This document shows, piece by piece, positions 54,696 through 64,000 of a DNA stretch of 64,000 nucleotides (within the stretch, counting starts at the first letter, position 1; each line of letters begins with the position of its first letter). A model generated the notes under the pieces. That model was not told the DNA's origin and ran no database searches. It saw only the letters and a list, made by a program, of their open reading frames with translations. A program made the position numbers and the translations under genes. Origin of the DNA: Dactylorhiza incarnata (taxonomy: Eukaryota; Streptophyta; Magnoliopsida; Asparagales; Orchidaceae); the NCBI GenBank assembly GCA_033032865.1, contig JAWHQI010000327.1:1822501-1886500 (forward strand), read 5' to 3'.

Positions 54696-56625
54696 TGTAA
54701 GACCCCATTTCAGAAAGTTGGATTTCTGGAATCCAGCGCTTTCGCTGGCGATATCGGCTATCGCCCGGCGACAGCGGTCTGGCGTGAAGGCCTCTGTCGA
54801 GAGGCTATCGCGCGGCGGCAAGTCTAACGCTGGCGACACCGTGCACGTGTCATGCACTGTTCGCAGCGGTGGCGTTGACTGGTCGAAGTCGGTTCTTTAC
54901 CGCTGTCACCAAGCGACAGCGGCTATCGCCGGGTGACAGCTCCAAATTGTACTTGGCGGCCGAAATCATGGGCGTTGATGGCACATTGACTTTGGGGCCT
55001 TGTTTTGGACAGAGAGGCTCGGTGGCTGGCATAAGGTGGCCGAAAATCACTTGAAAACCATTATTCACTAAGGGTTTTAATTAAGAGAGAGAGGGAGAGC
55101 TTGGAGAAGGAGATCCAATAGTAAACCCTAGCATAGAGCTTGGATTTGGTGGAGCTACACTACTCTGGTTCCCTCGACGTTGGTGGCTACGCGTAGAGGA
55201 GGGCAAGACGCTCCTTTGCAACCGTGCCAAAAACCAAGCCATGGCTTCGAAGCGACGTTTAAGGGTAACGATCTTCTTTACCCTCATTTGGACATGTTCT
55301 AGTCCGTTCCGCGCATCGTTGAGGCCCCTACCCAAAAGGGTGAGGTCGTGGCCTCCGACGGGTCGATTTGTGTTATCCCCGTCAAATCTTGCATACATGT
55401 AGAGTCCATGCGTGAAATGGACGTAGGCGCGCTGTGTGAAGCCCATCCGAGATGGTTCGTCCGGATTGGTGATGCTTTTTGATATTGTGCTACTGCATGT
55501 GCAGCAATGCCTAGGGGTGTGCCCCGGGAAGCACCCACAGCTAGAAGCCAAAATGGAGTTCTGTTCACTGTCGCTGGCGATATTGGATATCGCCAGGCGA
55601 CAGCTCCCAGACTGAGTTCTGGTGATGTTGTTGTGCCCACCTGTTGAGAGGACCTGGGGCCTGTGTGCCCGACCTGTGAGGGTGTCCTGGTGGATGACTT
55701 AGCGGCCCGTAGAGCCGGCTAATTGAGAATACCTGGGCTGAGGGGACGCCATACCCGCTCTTCGTGTTGTTCAACGAGAGCTGTGAAGAACGGGCATTTG
55801 GCGAACCTGAAATCGCACCATTGCAGCACCTGATTAGTGAGTCTCGTACAACATGTCGGGAAGCAATGGGAAAGAGTCTTCGGACTACGGGATGTTCACA
55901 ATTAAAGTACGGGGGGAGCCCTGGTATTCGGGCCACCGACTTTAGCCTCGAAGGGCAGAAGCCATCAAGAGTGGATGGTGGTGGAAGGCGGAGTACACCA
56001 AAGAGTGTCTGAGAGCACGAGACGTGGAGGCCATTCCCACGTTTGTGATTGTTGCATATGTATGAACTGTTGTGGGCTTTGCTAGCCGCTTCATTCTGTT
56101 ATATATATATGCAGTGATGCTCTTGCAGGGACGGGAAACTGCCACCCCCTCGAAGGGGTGGGGTCGTTATATTTTGGTCAGCTTTAGCTGACCGTTGCCC
56201 TGTTTTGCCACCGTTTTTGGTGGGCTTGTTGTACAGGTGCTGGACCGAGCGGGAACATAGCGGGCTCTTAGCGGGCTGAAGCCCTTGTGCTGCTGCGGCC
56301 CTTGAAGGCCTTTTGATGTTCTTTTGCTTTTCATGTATGGTCGGCCTGCGCGCCGATGTTGGTAAATTGTAAGGCCGTTGTGCCTCTTTTGTTGTGTAAA
56401 ACATTTTATTCCTATTAATAGAAGTGGACATACCCGGGTTCGGGTTTTGTGGTTTATATAGCTTCTCTCTCTTTTGCTTCCGCATAGAATGCTCTGAGTT
56501 AGGTTCGTTGTTTAGCGTCGTTCGATATTTCAATTAAGTGACGTTCCCGTTTGTTTTGTAGTATATGGCGTGGGGCCCCGGCCGGACCCTCTATTATATG
56601 CTCCCGAACGGATGGGGGTGTTACA
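54696..56625 (+). mobile_element. 3' LTR of Y
   Basis: 1930 bp, starts TGTAAGACCCC after the purine-rich AGGAGGGGAGGG and ends GGGGGTGTTACA. It lacks 215 bp present in the 5' LTR (about 48450-48665). The junction reads TTGTGC/TACTGCATG with GTGC microhomology. Confidence 0.9.
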
Positions 56626-57040
56626 CGGCGTGTGGGTGCATGCCTCGCGCGTGGGCAGCCATCTCGCGCGCACAGTACGAAGGTGCACATCCCCCGCATG
56701 CACAGCACGCGGGCGCACGTCCCCCCCCCCCCCCCCCCCCCATGCACAGCGCATTGGCGTACATCCCCTGCGCGCGGGCGCATGCCCCCCTGCACAGTAT
56801 GTTGGCGCGCGCACAGCACGTGGGCGCACTCCCCGCATGCGCACAGCGCGCGGGCGCACATCCAGCATGTGCACAATGCGTAGGCACACATCCCACGCGA
56901 GCCTAGCGTGCGGGCGCACATCCCGCACACGTACAGCACGGGGACGCACTCCGCACGCACGCACAATGCGCTGACGCCCCTTCCACATGCGCGCAGCATG
57001 CGGGTGCACCTTCCTCACACCATTCCCTGTGCGTGATACA
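56626..57040. repeat. GC-rich 30-bp array of Z, right part
   Basis: About twelve units of CGCATGCGCACAGCGCGCGG, GCGCACATCC, including a run of 21 C at 56721-56741. Cysteine- or histidine-rich open frames on both strands are repeat artefacts. Confidence 0.85.
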
Positions 57041-57502
57041 CCCTGTATGAGTTTCTCTCTCCGCACCTCCCGTGCTTCTTGCTACGCGCACAGCCGCAAG
57101 CAAGCTCTCCGCCCCGTGGCTAGCCTATCTTGTGCACCGCTTAGACATTTTTTCTCACGGACACCACTGCAAAATATTATGTGCGTCATCCGGATTTCGA
57201 GTAAAAGACCCCGTCCTCCTTTCGCTTCGACTTGAAGTTGTGGGGACTTGGAGGGAAAATGATGAGGACTCCCTTAGAGGAGCTGACCGCACCCCCTCCA
57301 TGGGGTACAATTATCCAAAGAGCCCCCACTAACGACGTAACTACCCGAGGTGTAACCATCGCCGCCATTGTCGCCATCACCACCATCCACCTCTGGCATG
57401 GATATAATGGGATGTTTGCCCGCACGAATTCAGCACACACGTTAGGAAGAAAAATTCCCGTACTCTTGCAAAAGTGTCAGACTCCGGGAATTTGGGGGCA
57501 AA
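57041..57502 (+). other. 3' region and polypurine tract of Z
   Basis: No gene. It ends AATTTGGGGGCAAA directly before the 3' LTR start TGATAGGCACCCCC, a suitable polypurine tract. Confidence 0.7.
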
Positions 57503-59462
57503 TGATAGGCACCCCCAAATTTGGGCTGCTAATAACCAAATCACCCGCCTCATTTGGTGGAGGACATAGGGTTGACCAAAGTAAATCTCACTAGCCCCGT
57601 AACCACCCAACATGGGGTGCAACTAGTAAAATCCCATATCGTGAGGGTACAAATAGTAAAATCTCATATCGTGAGATGCAAATAGTAAAATCCTCCAACA
57701 TGGGGGTGCAAATAGTAAAATCACATATCGCGGGATGCAAATAGTAAAATTCTCCAACATGAGGGTGCAAATAGTAAAATCCAATATCGTGGGATGCAAA
57801 TAGTAAAATCCTCCAACATACTGGTGCAAATAGTAAAATCCCATATCATGTGATGCAAGTACAAAAATCTCATATCATGGGGTGCAAATAGTAAAATCCT
57901 CCAACATGGGGGTGTAAATGGTAAAATCCTTCAAACGAATGTGCGTATAACACATAAATTAGTTATGGTGTGCGGGTAGCCACATAACCACCCAAACCAC
58001 CCATTATGGGTGGGTGTAAATATCTGAAATTATATCGGCCTGCGCGTAGTAAATTATTATTAAATATGCGTATTAATTTATATTAAATTGGTCTACAAAT
58101 AGTTAAAAGGGTGGTTATGGCCTGCGGATAACCGTGTAACCACCCCTGAGGACTATAAATAAGACTCAGGGCCCTCCTTCATTTCCATCTTTTCTCTCCT
58201 CCCTCCTTTCCTCCTTCGAGCAAGAGAGGTCCTCGAAGACACCTTCGAAGATCTCCTTCATCTTCGAAGAATCCTTCGAAGATGTTCGAGCGTCTTCGAA
58301 GATCTTTGAGTGCCTTCGATGATCTCCTTCGCCTTCGAAGAATCCTTCGAAGATCTTCGAGTATCTTCGAAAATCTTCGAGCGTCTTTGAAGATCTTCGA
58401 GCACCTTGAAGATCCTACAAAGGCGTTCATCCTCCTTCGAGCGAGCGTTCCGCTCCAAGCGCTCCTCCATGCGCTCCGATCTCAAGACCGCTCAAAACGC
58501 GCCTCCGTGCGCTCCGCTCTCAAGACCGCACCGAGCGCGCCTCCGTGCACTTCACTCTCAAGACCGCCCCAAGCGATCCTCAGTGTGCTCTGCTCTCAAG
58601 ACCGCCCCAAGCGCGCCTCTGTGTGCTCCGCTCTCAAAACCACTCCAAGCGCGCCTTCGCGCGCTCCGCTCTTTAGACTACGCCCAGCATGCCTCTGTGC
58701 GCTCCGCTCTTTAGACTGCGCCCAACACGCCTCCGTGCGCTCCGCTCTCAAGATCGCCCCAAGCGCGCATCCTTACGCTCCACTCTCAAGACCGCTCCAA
58801 GCGCGCCTTCGTGCGCTCCGCTCTCAAGACCGCTCCAAGTGCGCCTCCGCACACTTCGCTCTCAAGACCGCTCCAAGCACGCCTCCGCGCTCTTTGCTCT
58901 CAAGACCGCTCCAAGTGCACCCCCGTGTACTCAGCAACAAGCACTTCACGCACTCAAGATCCGCGCACTCAAAAACAAGCACTCAGCGCACTCAAGAACA
59001 AGCGCTCCAGCCACCAACAAGATCATCACTCCAGACTCCTCTCACGCAGCAGAAGACAAGCCCCAGAGACAAAGGCGTGCGGAGCAAACCAATCCAACCT
59101 TCAAGCAGCAGTCGAAGACGCGATAGCGCAACATTCCCTTCTGCAGCATGCAAAGGACTTAGCTTCGTGAGCGGTGTCCTGTCACCCTCCGAGCACCTCT
59201 CTCTCTCCCAACAATTGTAATGAGGTGCGGCCTGTCGCCCTCGCCTTCTCTTAAATAGCTCTGTACAACACCAACAAATAGTGAAGTTTGGTCGACACAG
59301 CTCCTGCCATGTGGTTTTTCACCCTTTTCGGGGTTTTCCACGATAAAAAAAGTTCCCTTACCAGCAATCTCGAAATTCTGTGACCGATTGCGCGCTCGAC
59401 TGCTCCCGGGCTAAGACGGTCTAGTCCCGACCGATTTTAGGAGTCTCGAGTGAGCCGCAAGA
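57503..59462 (+). mobile_element. 3' LTR of Z
   Basis: Partner of 32150-33929, 1960 bp. It has the TATAAATA box at 58154-58161, the CTTCGAAGATC array (about 58215-58430) and twelve copies of the 38-bp CTCTCAAGACCGC unit (58475-58925), against six in the 5' LTR. It ends GCCGCAAGA where the 5' LTR has GTCGTAACA. CTGGG follows directly. Confidence 0.85.
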
Positions 59463-59765
59463 CTGGGTACTATGCCGGATCTATCAAAAAATTTATGCAT
59501 CGTTCTCCAAAAAGTCGCTCACAGGAAGAGGATGAAGAAGTGAAGAGGTATGCAAACACGAACAATGATGCATAAATCTCTCTGGATTTGAGTTCCTCGT
59601 GGAAAAGTCAAAAATTCAATCTATTGTCAGAAATGCTCTAAAAACTCGTAGATGCATTGTTAGGTAATTATGATCTCACGTTTAATGAGTGAGAATATCT
59701 ACAACTTTTTCAATTCAGCAGATTCAGAAGTCTATGCTCTCAGGGAGATTTTTGTGTCCGAGCTC

Positions 59766-61819
59766 CATGTGCGGACCCAAGGCTATACACACCCGGACAC
59801 GTGTCCGGGTGTATTTTTCGTGAATCCCGCCCGATAGTCGACGCCCTAGCGTATTTTCCCTCCTAGCCGCAGCCAGCAGCAGAAAGGCAATATTTCTTTC
59901 GTTCTTTTGTCTCCGTGAGTTCGTTTTTGAGGAGACGCGAGGGCCGCGACCCGCGACTGCGAGGCTAGCGCCGACGGACTAGGTGAGAGGCGATATCAAG
60001 TGTCTTTTCATTCTTAATTCCTTCGGCTTCCTTGAGTGTTGAGTTCTCCTGAGTTCCTTGATTGAGTATTTGAGTTGATTCCTTGATTTTCCCTCCTTCA
60101 AGTTCAGGCTTCGACAGGGTGTAACTGAAATTCAATGTTATTCAGTTCAATGTTTGATGTTATTTAGTTCAATGTTATTTGGATTTTTCTCAGTAGTGAT
60201 TTGATTAACTCAATTTTTTTCAGTATTGATTTGAGACTTTTGAGTATTGATTTGAGTTTTTCTCATTATTGATATGGGTTTTGCTCATTATTAATATGGG
60301 TTTTTCTCATTATTAATTTGAGTAGTGATCACCAACTTGCTAAAAACATCACACAAAAATCCTAAATAAAGCGATTCTTTTATACTAATCAGCGAAATTA
60401 TAGTTATATTTTCCTTGCATTTTCTCATGTTTGAGTTTAGGATTTGAAAATGAAAATGAAGGTGTGCGGTACTGGTTTTATTACTTTATGCTTGATTTTT
60501 TATTCCTAAATCATAATTAAGTCTTCTTTTATTTTTTAGTTGTGAAATTCAATAGAGAATTTTCTTTTGAAAGTAGGTTAAAATCAAACTTCTCTGGATT
60601 TACAAGTGTCAGTTTCATGTGGCAAAAAAAATCTAAATGAGATTGACTTATATGATTTACCGACAGTTCATGCATTGAGGCAAACAATAAGCTCATGTGA
60701 TATAAATCTTCAAGCATGATAAGAAGAAAGTACTTGCAAATAGTCGTATTCAACCTTTTTTAGTAAATTTCTCACACTGAAATTAGACAAAAAAACACGT
60801 TTTTATTGCTACGTTTTTCCACAAAGAGATTGTGATCATACATTTGTAAGTCGTGGTTTTAGATACTGAAAAATATATTGGAAATCACAATGGTGCACAT
60901 AATAACTCTAATAAGATGTGCGTAACTTTGATAAATTAGAAGCAATGTATCGAAGTTAAATTTTGTAGATAGGAAGAAACTCAGAGTACTAAATATCGTG
61001 CTCATTTGGCTTTTCTTCTATGACAAGGGTTGTCTTTTCGTGGACATGACGAGTCTACAAAATCTAGTAATCGAGAGAACTTACTTGAACTTTTAGAATA
61101 CCTTGCATTGCATAGTAATGAGATCAAGTCAGTGGTGAAAGAAAATGCTTCTACCAATTATCAACTAATATCTCCAAAGATAAAAAAATAGTTTCTTGCA
61201 TTGCAAATGAAATAACGAAAACTATTATTAAAGATATTGTAGATAATTGCTCTTTAGGTATTTGAAGTTGGTATGTTTTATGCATGTTGCAACTGTCAGT
61301 GTTGAAAGAATGTTCCCTGCCATAAAAATTATTAAAAATTGTTTAAGGAAAACATGAGTGATGAATGAATGACTGTATGATAATTTTTACTGAGAAAAAT
61401 ATTGCTACACTATTAGTAATGAGACTCTCATTACACAATTGTAAAATATGTGCCCACGAAAAATAGTTGTTGAATGATATGAAAAATATTGCTTTTATTT
61501 TATAAAATTTTGGTCATGTTTTGGATAAGGTAGTCTTTTACAGATGTGAACAATTTTGACATATTTAACAAGCTTGTGAGTGAGTTATTAGAAGTTTTAA
61601 GTTTCTTCATCATCAATGCTTACAGATAAGAAATTACATTTTATGTAAATGTGCAAATGTCACTTTTTATTTGTGATTCCTTCGAGAACTTGTAGTTTCT
61701 TCTTCATTATAATATCATACAATTGTGTTAAAGTTATAACAAAATATATTTATATTTTCACCGCTTATTTTTAAGTTTTTATGTGCCCGAGTGGAGCGAT
61801 AATTCTAGTTCCACCCCTA
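59766..61819 (+). mobile_element. hAT DNA transposon remnant with perfect 8-bp target duplication
   Basis: CCGAGCTC occurs at 59758-59765 and again at 61820-61827. Between them the left end CATGTGCGGACCCA and the right end (minus strand TAGGGGTGGAACTAGAATT) resemble hAT termini of the type CAGGGGCGGA. A decayed hAT-type transposase lies inside. A 24-bp perfect palindrome with a CACGTG core sits 24 bp inside the left end (59789-59812). Confidence 0.7.
60640..61400 (+). pseudogene. hAT-type transposase remnant (DUF4371 and dimerisation region)
   Basis: Broken coding sequence. Near 60790-60870 it reads FYCYVFPQRDCDHTFVSRGF, as in plant TTF-zinc-finger/DUF4371 proteins. At 61020-61190 come RGHDEST, NLLELLEYLALHSNEIK and NYQLISPKIKK. 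The typical catalytic part is missing after about 61260. At 61280-61350 the sequence resumes with ATVSVERMFPAIKIIKN, the hAT C-terminal dimerisation motif. Many stops and frameshifts are present, so it is an old internally deleted copy. Confidence 0.7.
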
Positions 61820-62706
61820 CCGAGCTCTAGACACCGATTTTGGTATGTCATTTCTGACATCTGAGATGTCCTTGCGGTAGACATATCCCATATGTCAAAA
61901 AATGACATCTCAGATGTTGAAAATGCTCCATAATCTGTGGCCGGATTTGTCCAAAGCTCAGAAATAAAATTTTTGCATGTTTGTACTCATTAAACTAAGT
62001 TGAAAGAAATGCAAGAATTGTATTTGTTTATCCTTGTCTCTCTTGTTTTTTTTCTCTCTCTTTTGGTCTTGAAATTATAGAATATTAGAATAATAACATT
62101 TTATGGATGAAAAAAGAGAATTTATTTTTAAACAATTTTCTTACCCCAATCACCTCATTTTTTTTCAAACAATTTTTTAAACAAAAAATCGTTAAGAAAA
62201 AAATTACCTCATTTTATGGATGTAAAAAAGAAGAAGGAAAAATATTTTTAAACACAATTTTTCTTACCCCAATCACCTCATTTTTTTCATTAGACGTGTT
62301 ATTTTTTTTTAATTTATAGATTAAAATCGTTAAGAAATTTCAATGACTAGAAAAGTAAAGTAAAAATAGGGATAGGGTTATATATGAAAACGATTTAATA
62401 ATATTTTAGAATTTCAAATAATAATCTTATTAAAACAAAAATTGATTATTTTCAACTGCCGCCGGATATTTCCTGGCAATGGCCAGGAAGTGGAAGCGGA
62501 GACGCCAAATGGATGCCGTCACATGGCTTGCATGCTTCTCATGTCCGACAAAACCCGCCCGGCTCTGGATTTCCGTCTACTTCTCCAACCGGCAAGCCCA
62601 TGCCCCACCTCTCCTCGTTTCTCCGCCTCACTTCGTCTTCTCCCTTCTCCCTTCTCATCAGTCATCTATATCTCACTACTGATCTGTGCTGACAGCGAGC
62701 TCATCC
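61820..62706 (+). promoter_or_regulatory. Proximal upstream region and probable 5' UTR of MAX2
   Basis: AT-rich DNA with an inverted repeat (61856-61870 with 61904-61918) and two diverged tandem copies of a segment of about 115 bp (from 62097 and 62210) sharing CATTTTATGGATG and TTACCCCAATCACCTCATTT. From about 62450 the sequence becomes GC-rich. A pyrimidine patch (about 62605-62660) is typical of plant core promoters and leaders. I see no convincing TATA box. An upstream ATG at 62479 opens 67 codons in the MAX2 frame and closes at TGA 62680-62682. Confidence 0.5.
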
Positions 62707-64000
62707 ATGGCCCATGGCGTCGGGGCAACGGACAGAACGACGACGCATCTCCACGACCTCCCAGATGCCGTCCTCAGCCACGCCTTTTCCCTCGTCCTTG
62801 ACTTCCGCACCCGCAACTCCATGGCCCTCGCTTGCCGGAAGTGGCGCGCGCTTGAGCGCTCCACCCGCACTTCTCTCTCCCTCCGCGGCAACATCCGGGA
62901 CCTCTTCCTCCTCCCATCCTGCTTCACCTCCGTGCTCCAGCTCGATCTCTCACTCCTCTCCCCTTGGGGCCACCCTCTTTATCTCGCCGCCGACCCCCTC
63001 CTCCTCGCCCGGCGCCTCCGCCTCGCCTTCCCCGCTGTTACATCCCTCACTGTCTACGCCCGCTCCGCCGCCCTAGCCCCTGAATGGCCAGCCCTCCGCC
63101 ACGTCTCCCTCGTGCGGTGGCACCCGCGCCCTAACCAGCCTCCAGGTTCCGATCTTTCTCCCCTTTTTTCCGCCTGCCCTTCTCTTACTTCTCTAGACCT
63201 CTCCCGTTTCTATTGCTGGCCGGAGGATCTGCCCGCGGCTCTTTCGTTGCATCCTTTAGCCGCCAGATCCCTTAGCCATCTCGACCTCCTATGCTCTTCC
63301 ACATCGGAGGGATTCCGCTGCTCTGAACTCGTTGGAATCGCTGCCGCCTGCCCTAATCTCCGCCGCTTCCTCGCTCCCTGCGTCTTCAACCCCCGATTTT
63401 TCGATTGTGTCGGTGACGACGCTCTCCTCTCCGTTGCCTCTCACTGCCCCCGCATCTCCCTCCTCCATCTCGCCGATCCCTCGACTCTTTCTCCCTTCCG
63501 CCCTATAACCGATTCATCCGCCGCCCGCGATGACTCCCGCGTCACTCGCGCCGGTCTTGATAGCCTCTTCTCCGCGCTCCCCCTTCTCGAAGACCTAACC
63601 CTAGATATATGCCACGATGTTCCGGATTCCGGCGCGGCATTGGAATCCCTAAGCTACCGATGTCCCCGCATTCGATCGCTGAAGCTCGGTTGGTTTCAGG
63701 GAATCTGCAAAGCCGCCGGGCTTCACCTCGACGGCGTCGCTCTCTGTGGAGCTCTGCAAAACCTCTGCATCAAGTACTCCAATGATCTCACCGATTCCAG
63801 TCTCGCCGTCATTGCCCGCGGCTGCCGCCAACTTTCCCGATTCGAAATACATGGCTGCGACACGGTCTCCGAGACCGGGATCAAAAAATTCTCCAGCATG
63901 CTCCGCTCAACTCTCAAAGAAGTGAGGATATCCAGCTGCCGGAACCTTGATGCATCTTCCTGCCTCCGTGCCCTCGAGCCAATCCGAGACCGAATCGTGC
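62707..64000 (+). CDS. MAX2: F-box/LRR protein MAX2 (D3), N-terminal 431 codons
   Basis: Uninterrupted frame from ATG 62707 to the window edge, continuing beyond it. An in-frame TGA at 62680-62682 fixes the start. The F-box covers about residues 15-55 (LHDLPDAVLSHAF, RNSMALACRKWRALERSTR). Leucine-rich repeats follow, with family-specific blocks such as LDLSLLSPWGHPLYLAAD, AFPAVTSLTVYARS, ACPNLRRFLAPCVFNPRFFD, LKLGWFQGICKAAG and LHLDGVALCGALQNLCIKYS. MAX2/D3 is the F-box subunit of a nuclear SCF ubiquitin ligase that, with D14 or KAI2 receptors, targets D53/SMXL repressors for degradation in strigolactone and karrikin signalling. The usual length is about 700 residues from one exon, so about 60 percent is visible. 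The 5' end is strongly GC-rich. Confidence 0.93.
   Translation, partial: MAHGVGATDRTTTHLHDLPDAVLSHAFSLVLDFRTRNSMALACRKWRALERSTRTSLSLRGNIRDLFLLPSCFTSVLQLDLSLLSPWGHPLYLAADPLLLARRLRLAFPAVTSLTVYARSAALAPEWPALRHVSLVRWHPRPNQPPGSDLSPLFSACPSLTSLDLSRFYCWPEDLPAALSLHPLAARSLSHLDLLCSSTSEGFRCSELVGIAAACPNLRRFLAPCVFNPRFFDCVGDDALLSVASHCPRISLLHLADPSTLSPFRPITDSSAARDDSRVTRAGLDSLFSALPLLEDLTLDICHDVPDSGAALESLSYRCPRIRSLKLGWFQGICKAAGLHLDGVALCGALQNLCIKYSNDLTDSSLAVIARGCRQLSRFEIHGCDTVSETGIKKFSSMLRSTLKEVRISSCRNLDASSCLRALEPIRDRIV

Larger units (their letters stand above)
47652..56625 (+). mobile_element. Young Del/Tekay-like Ty3/gypsy element Y
   Basis: LTRs at 47652-49796 and 54696-56625 look about 97 percent identical apart from one 215-bp length difference. 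Flanking 5-mers are CAGCG and CGGCG, one G/A change apart. Primer site TTGGTATCAG follows the 5' LTR. Gag, protease, RT, RNase H, integrase and chromodomain are all present with few breaks. It is the youngest complete element in the Z nest. Confidence 0.9.
32150..59462 (+). mobile_element. Gag-only Ty3/gypsy element Z with nested insertions
   Basis: LTRs at 32150-33929 and 57503-59462 are flanked by a perfect 5-bp duplication, CTGGG (32145-32149 and 59463-59467). Internal sequence: gag (34134-37060), tandem arrays, a GC-rich 30-bp repeat array, a 3' region and a polypurine tract. No protease, RT or integrase of Z itself is found. Inserted into it are a reversed copia LTR (34526-36205), X (38714-47594) and Y (47652-56625). 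Without these Z is about 7.8 kb. It fits the class of terminal-repeat retrotransposons with only a gag domain (TR-GAG). Confidence 0.85.

Noticed and set aside
56499..57066. Cysteine- and arginine-rich open frames on both strands
   Set aside because: The 30-bp GC-rich array is a multiple of three, so every phase stays open. These are repeat artefacts.
58282..59220. 312-codon open frame in the 3' LTR of Z
   Set aside because: It is composed of the CTTCGAAGATC array and the 38-bp array of an LTR. The 5' LTR gives different broken frames at the same place.
59463..59757. Host exon between Z and the hAT element
   Set aside because: No open frame of useful length and no splice-like boundaries; it resembles a repeat that also appears after the hAT element.
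62714..63076. 120-codon serine/proline-rich frame at the MAX2 start
   Set aside because: It is an alternative frame of MAX2; the frame from 62707 carries the F-box and LRR sequence.

Overview
This window is plant nuclear DNA. Almost all of it is nested LTR retrotransposons and DNA-transposon remains, and one conserved host gene starts at the right edge. That gene (62707 to the window end) reads as an uninterrupted F-box/leucine-rich-repeat protein. I recognise it as MAX2/D3, the strigolactone and karrikin signalling receptor component. The Sirevirus-like copia, Tat-lineage and Del/Tekay-like Ty3/gypsy elements fit a flowering plant with a large genome. The GC-rich 5' end of MAX2 hints at a monocot, but I cannot name a species.

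Layout. (a) 1-5096 is the 3' half of a Sirevirus-like Ty1/copia element (C1): end of Pol, a spacer with its own TATA box, a decayed extra env-like ORF, and the 3' LTR. (b) 5097-14951 is a decayed Tat-lineage Ty3/gypsy element (T1): gag end, protease, RT, two RNase H domains, integrase, then two genes on the opposite strand. It is interrupted by a solo LTR (5516-6849) related to C1. (c) 14952-28037 is a second copia remnant (C2). Its 3' LTR was split by a complete young Tat-type element, T2 (16194-27057). T2 kept LTRs, gag-protease, a tandem array and both antisense genes but lost RT, RNase H and most of integrase. (d) 28038-32149 holds a Del-like LTR fragment, a probable Harbinger-type element full of minisatellite, and a short foldback element. 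(e) 32150-59462 is one gag-only Ty3/gypsy element (Z) bounded by a perfect CTGGG target duplication. It has been expanded by a reversed copia LTR and by two Del/Tekay-like elements, X (38714-47594) and Y (47652-56625), both in its GC-rich 30-bp repeat array. (f) 59463-62706 is the MAX2 upstream region, containing a hAT element (59766-61819) with a perfect 8-bp target duplication. (g) 62707-64000 is MAX2.

Most notable observations. X and Y both carry what looks like a small spliceosomal intron exactly between gag and protease, a possible way of setting the Gag to Gag-Pol ratio. The Tat-type elements carry two spliced antisense genes, each where visible with its own TATA box, and these are kept even in the pol-less T2. 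Several unrelated LTRs, and the spacer before the C1 env-like ORF, are built from short dyad-symmetric words.

Almost all element reading frames are broken. Many breaks are TGG or CAG codons turned into stops, and two target-site duplications differ by one G/A change at CpG, as expected from decay of methylated DNA. All boundaries and identities were judged by eye from this sequence alone.
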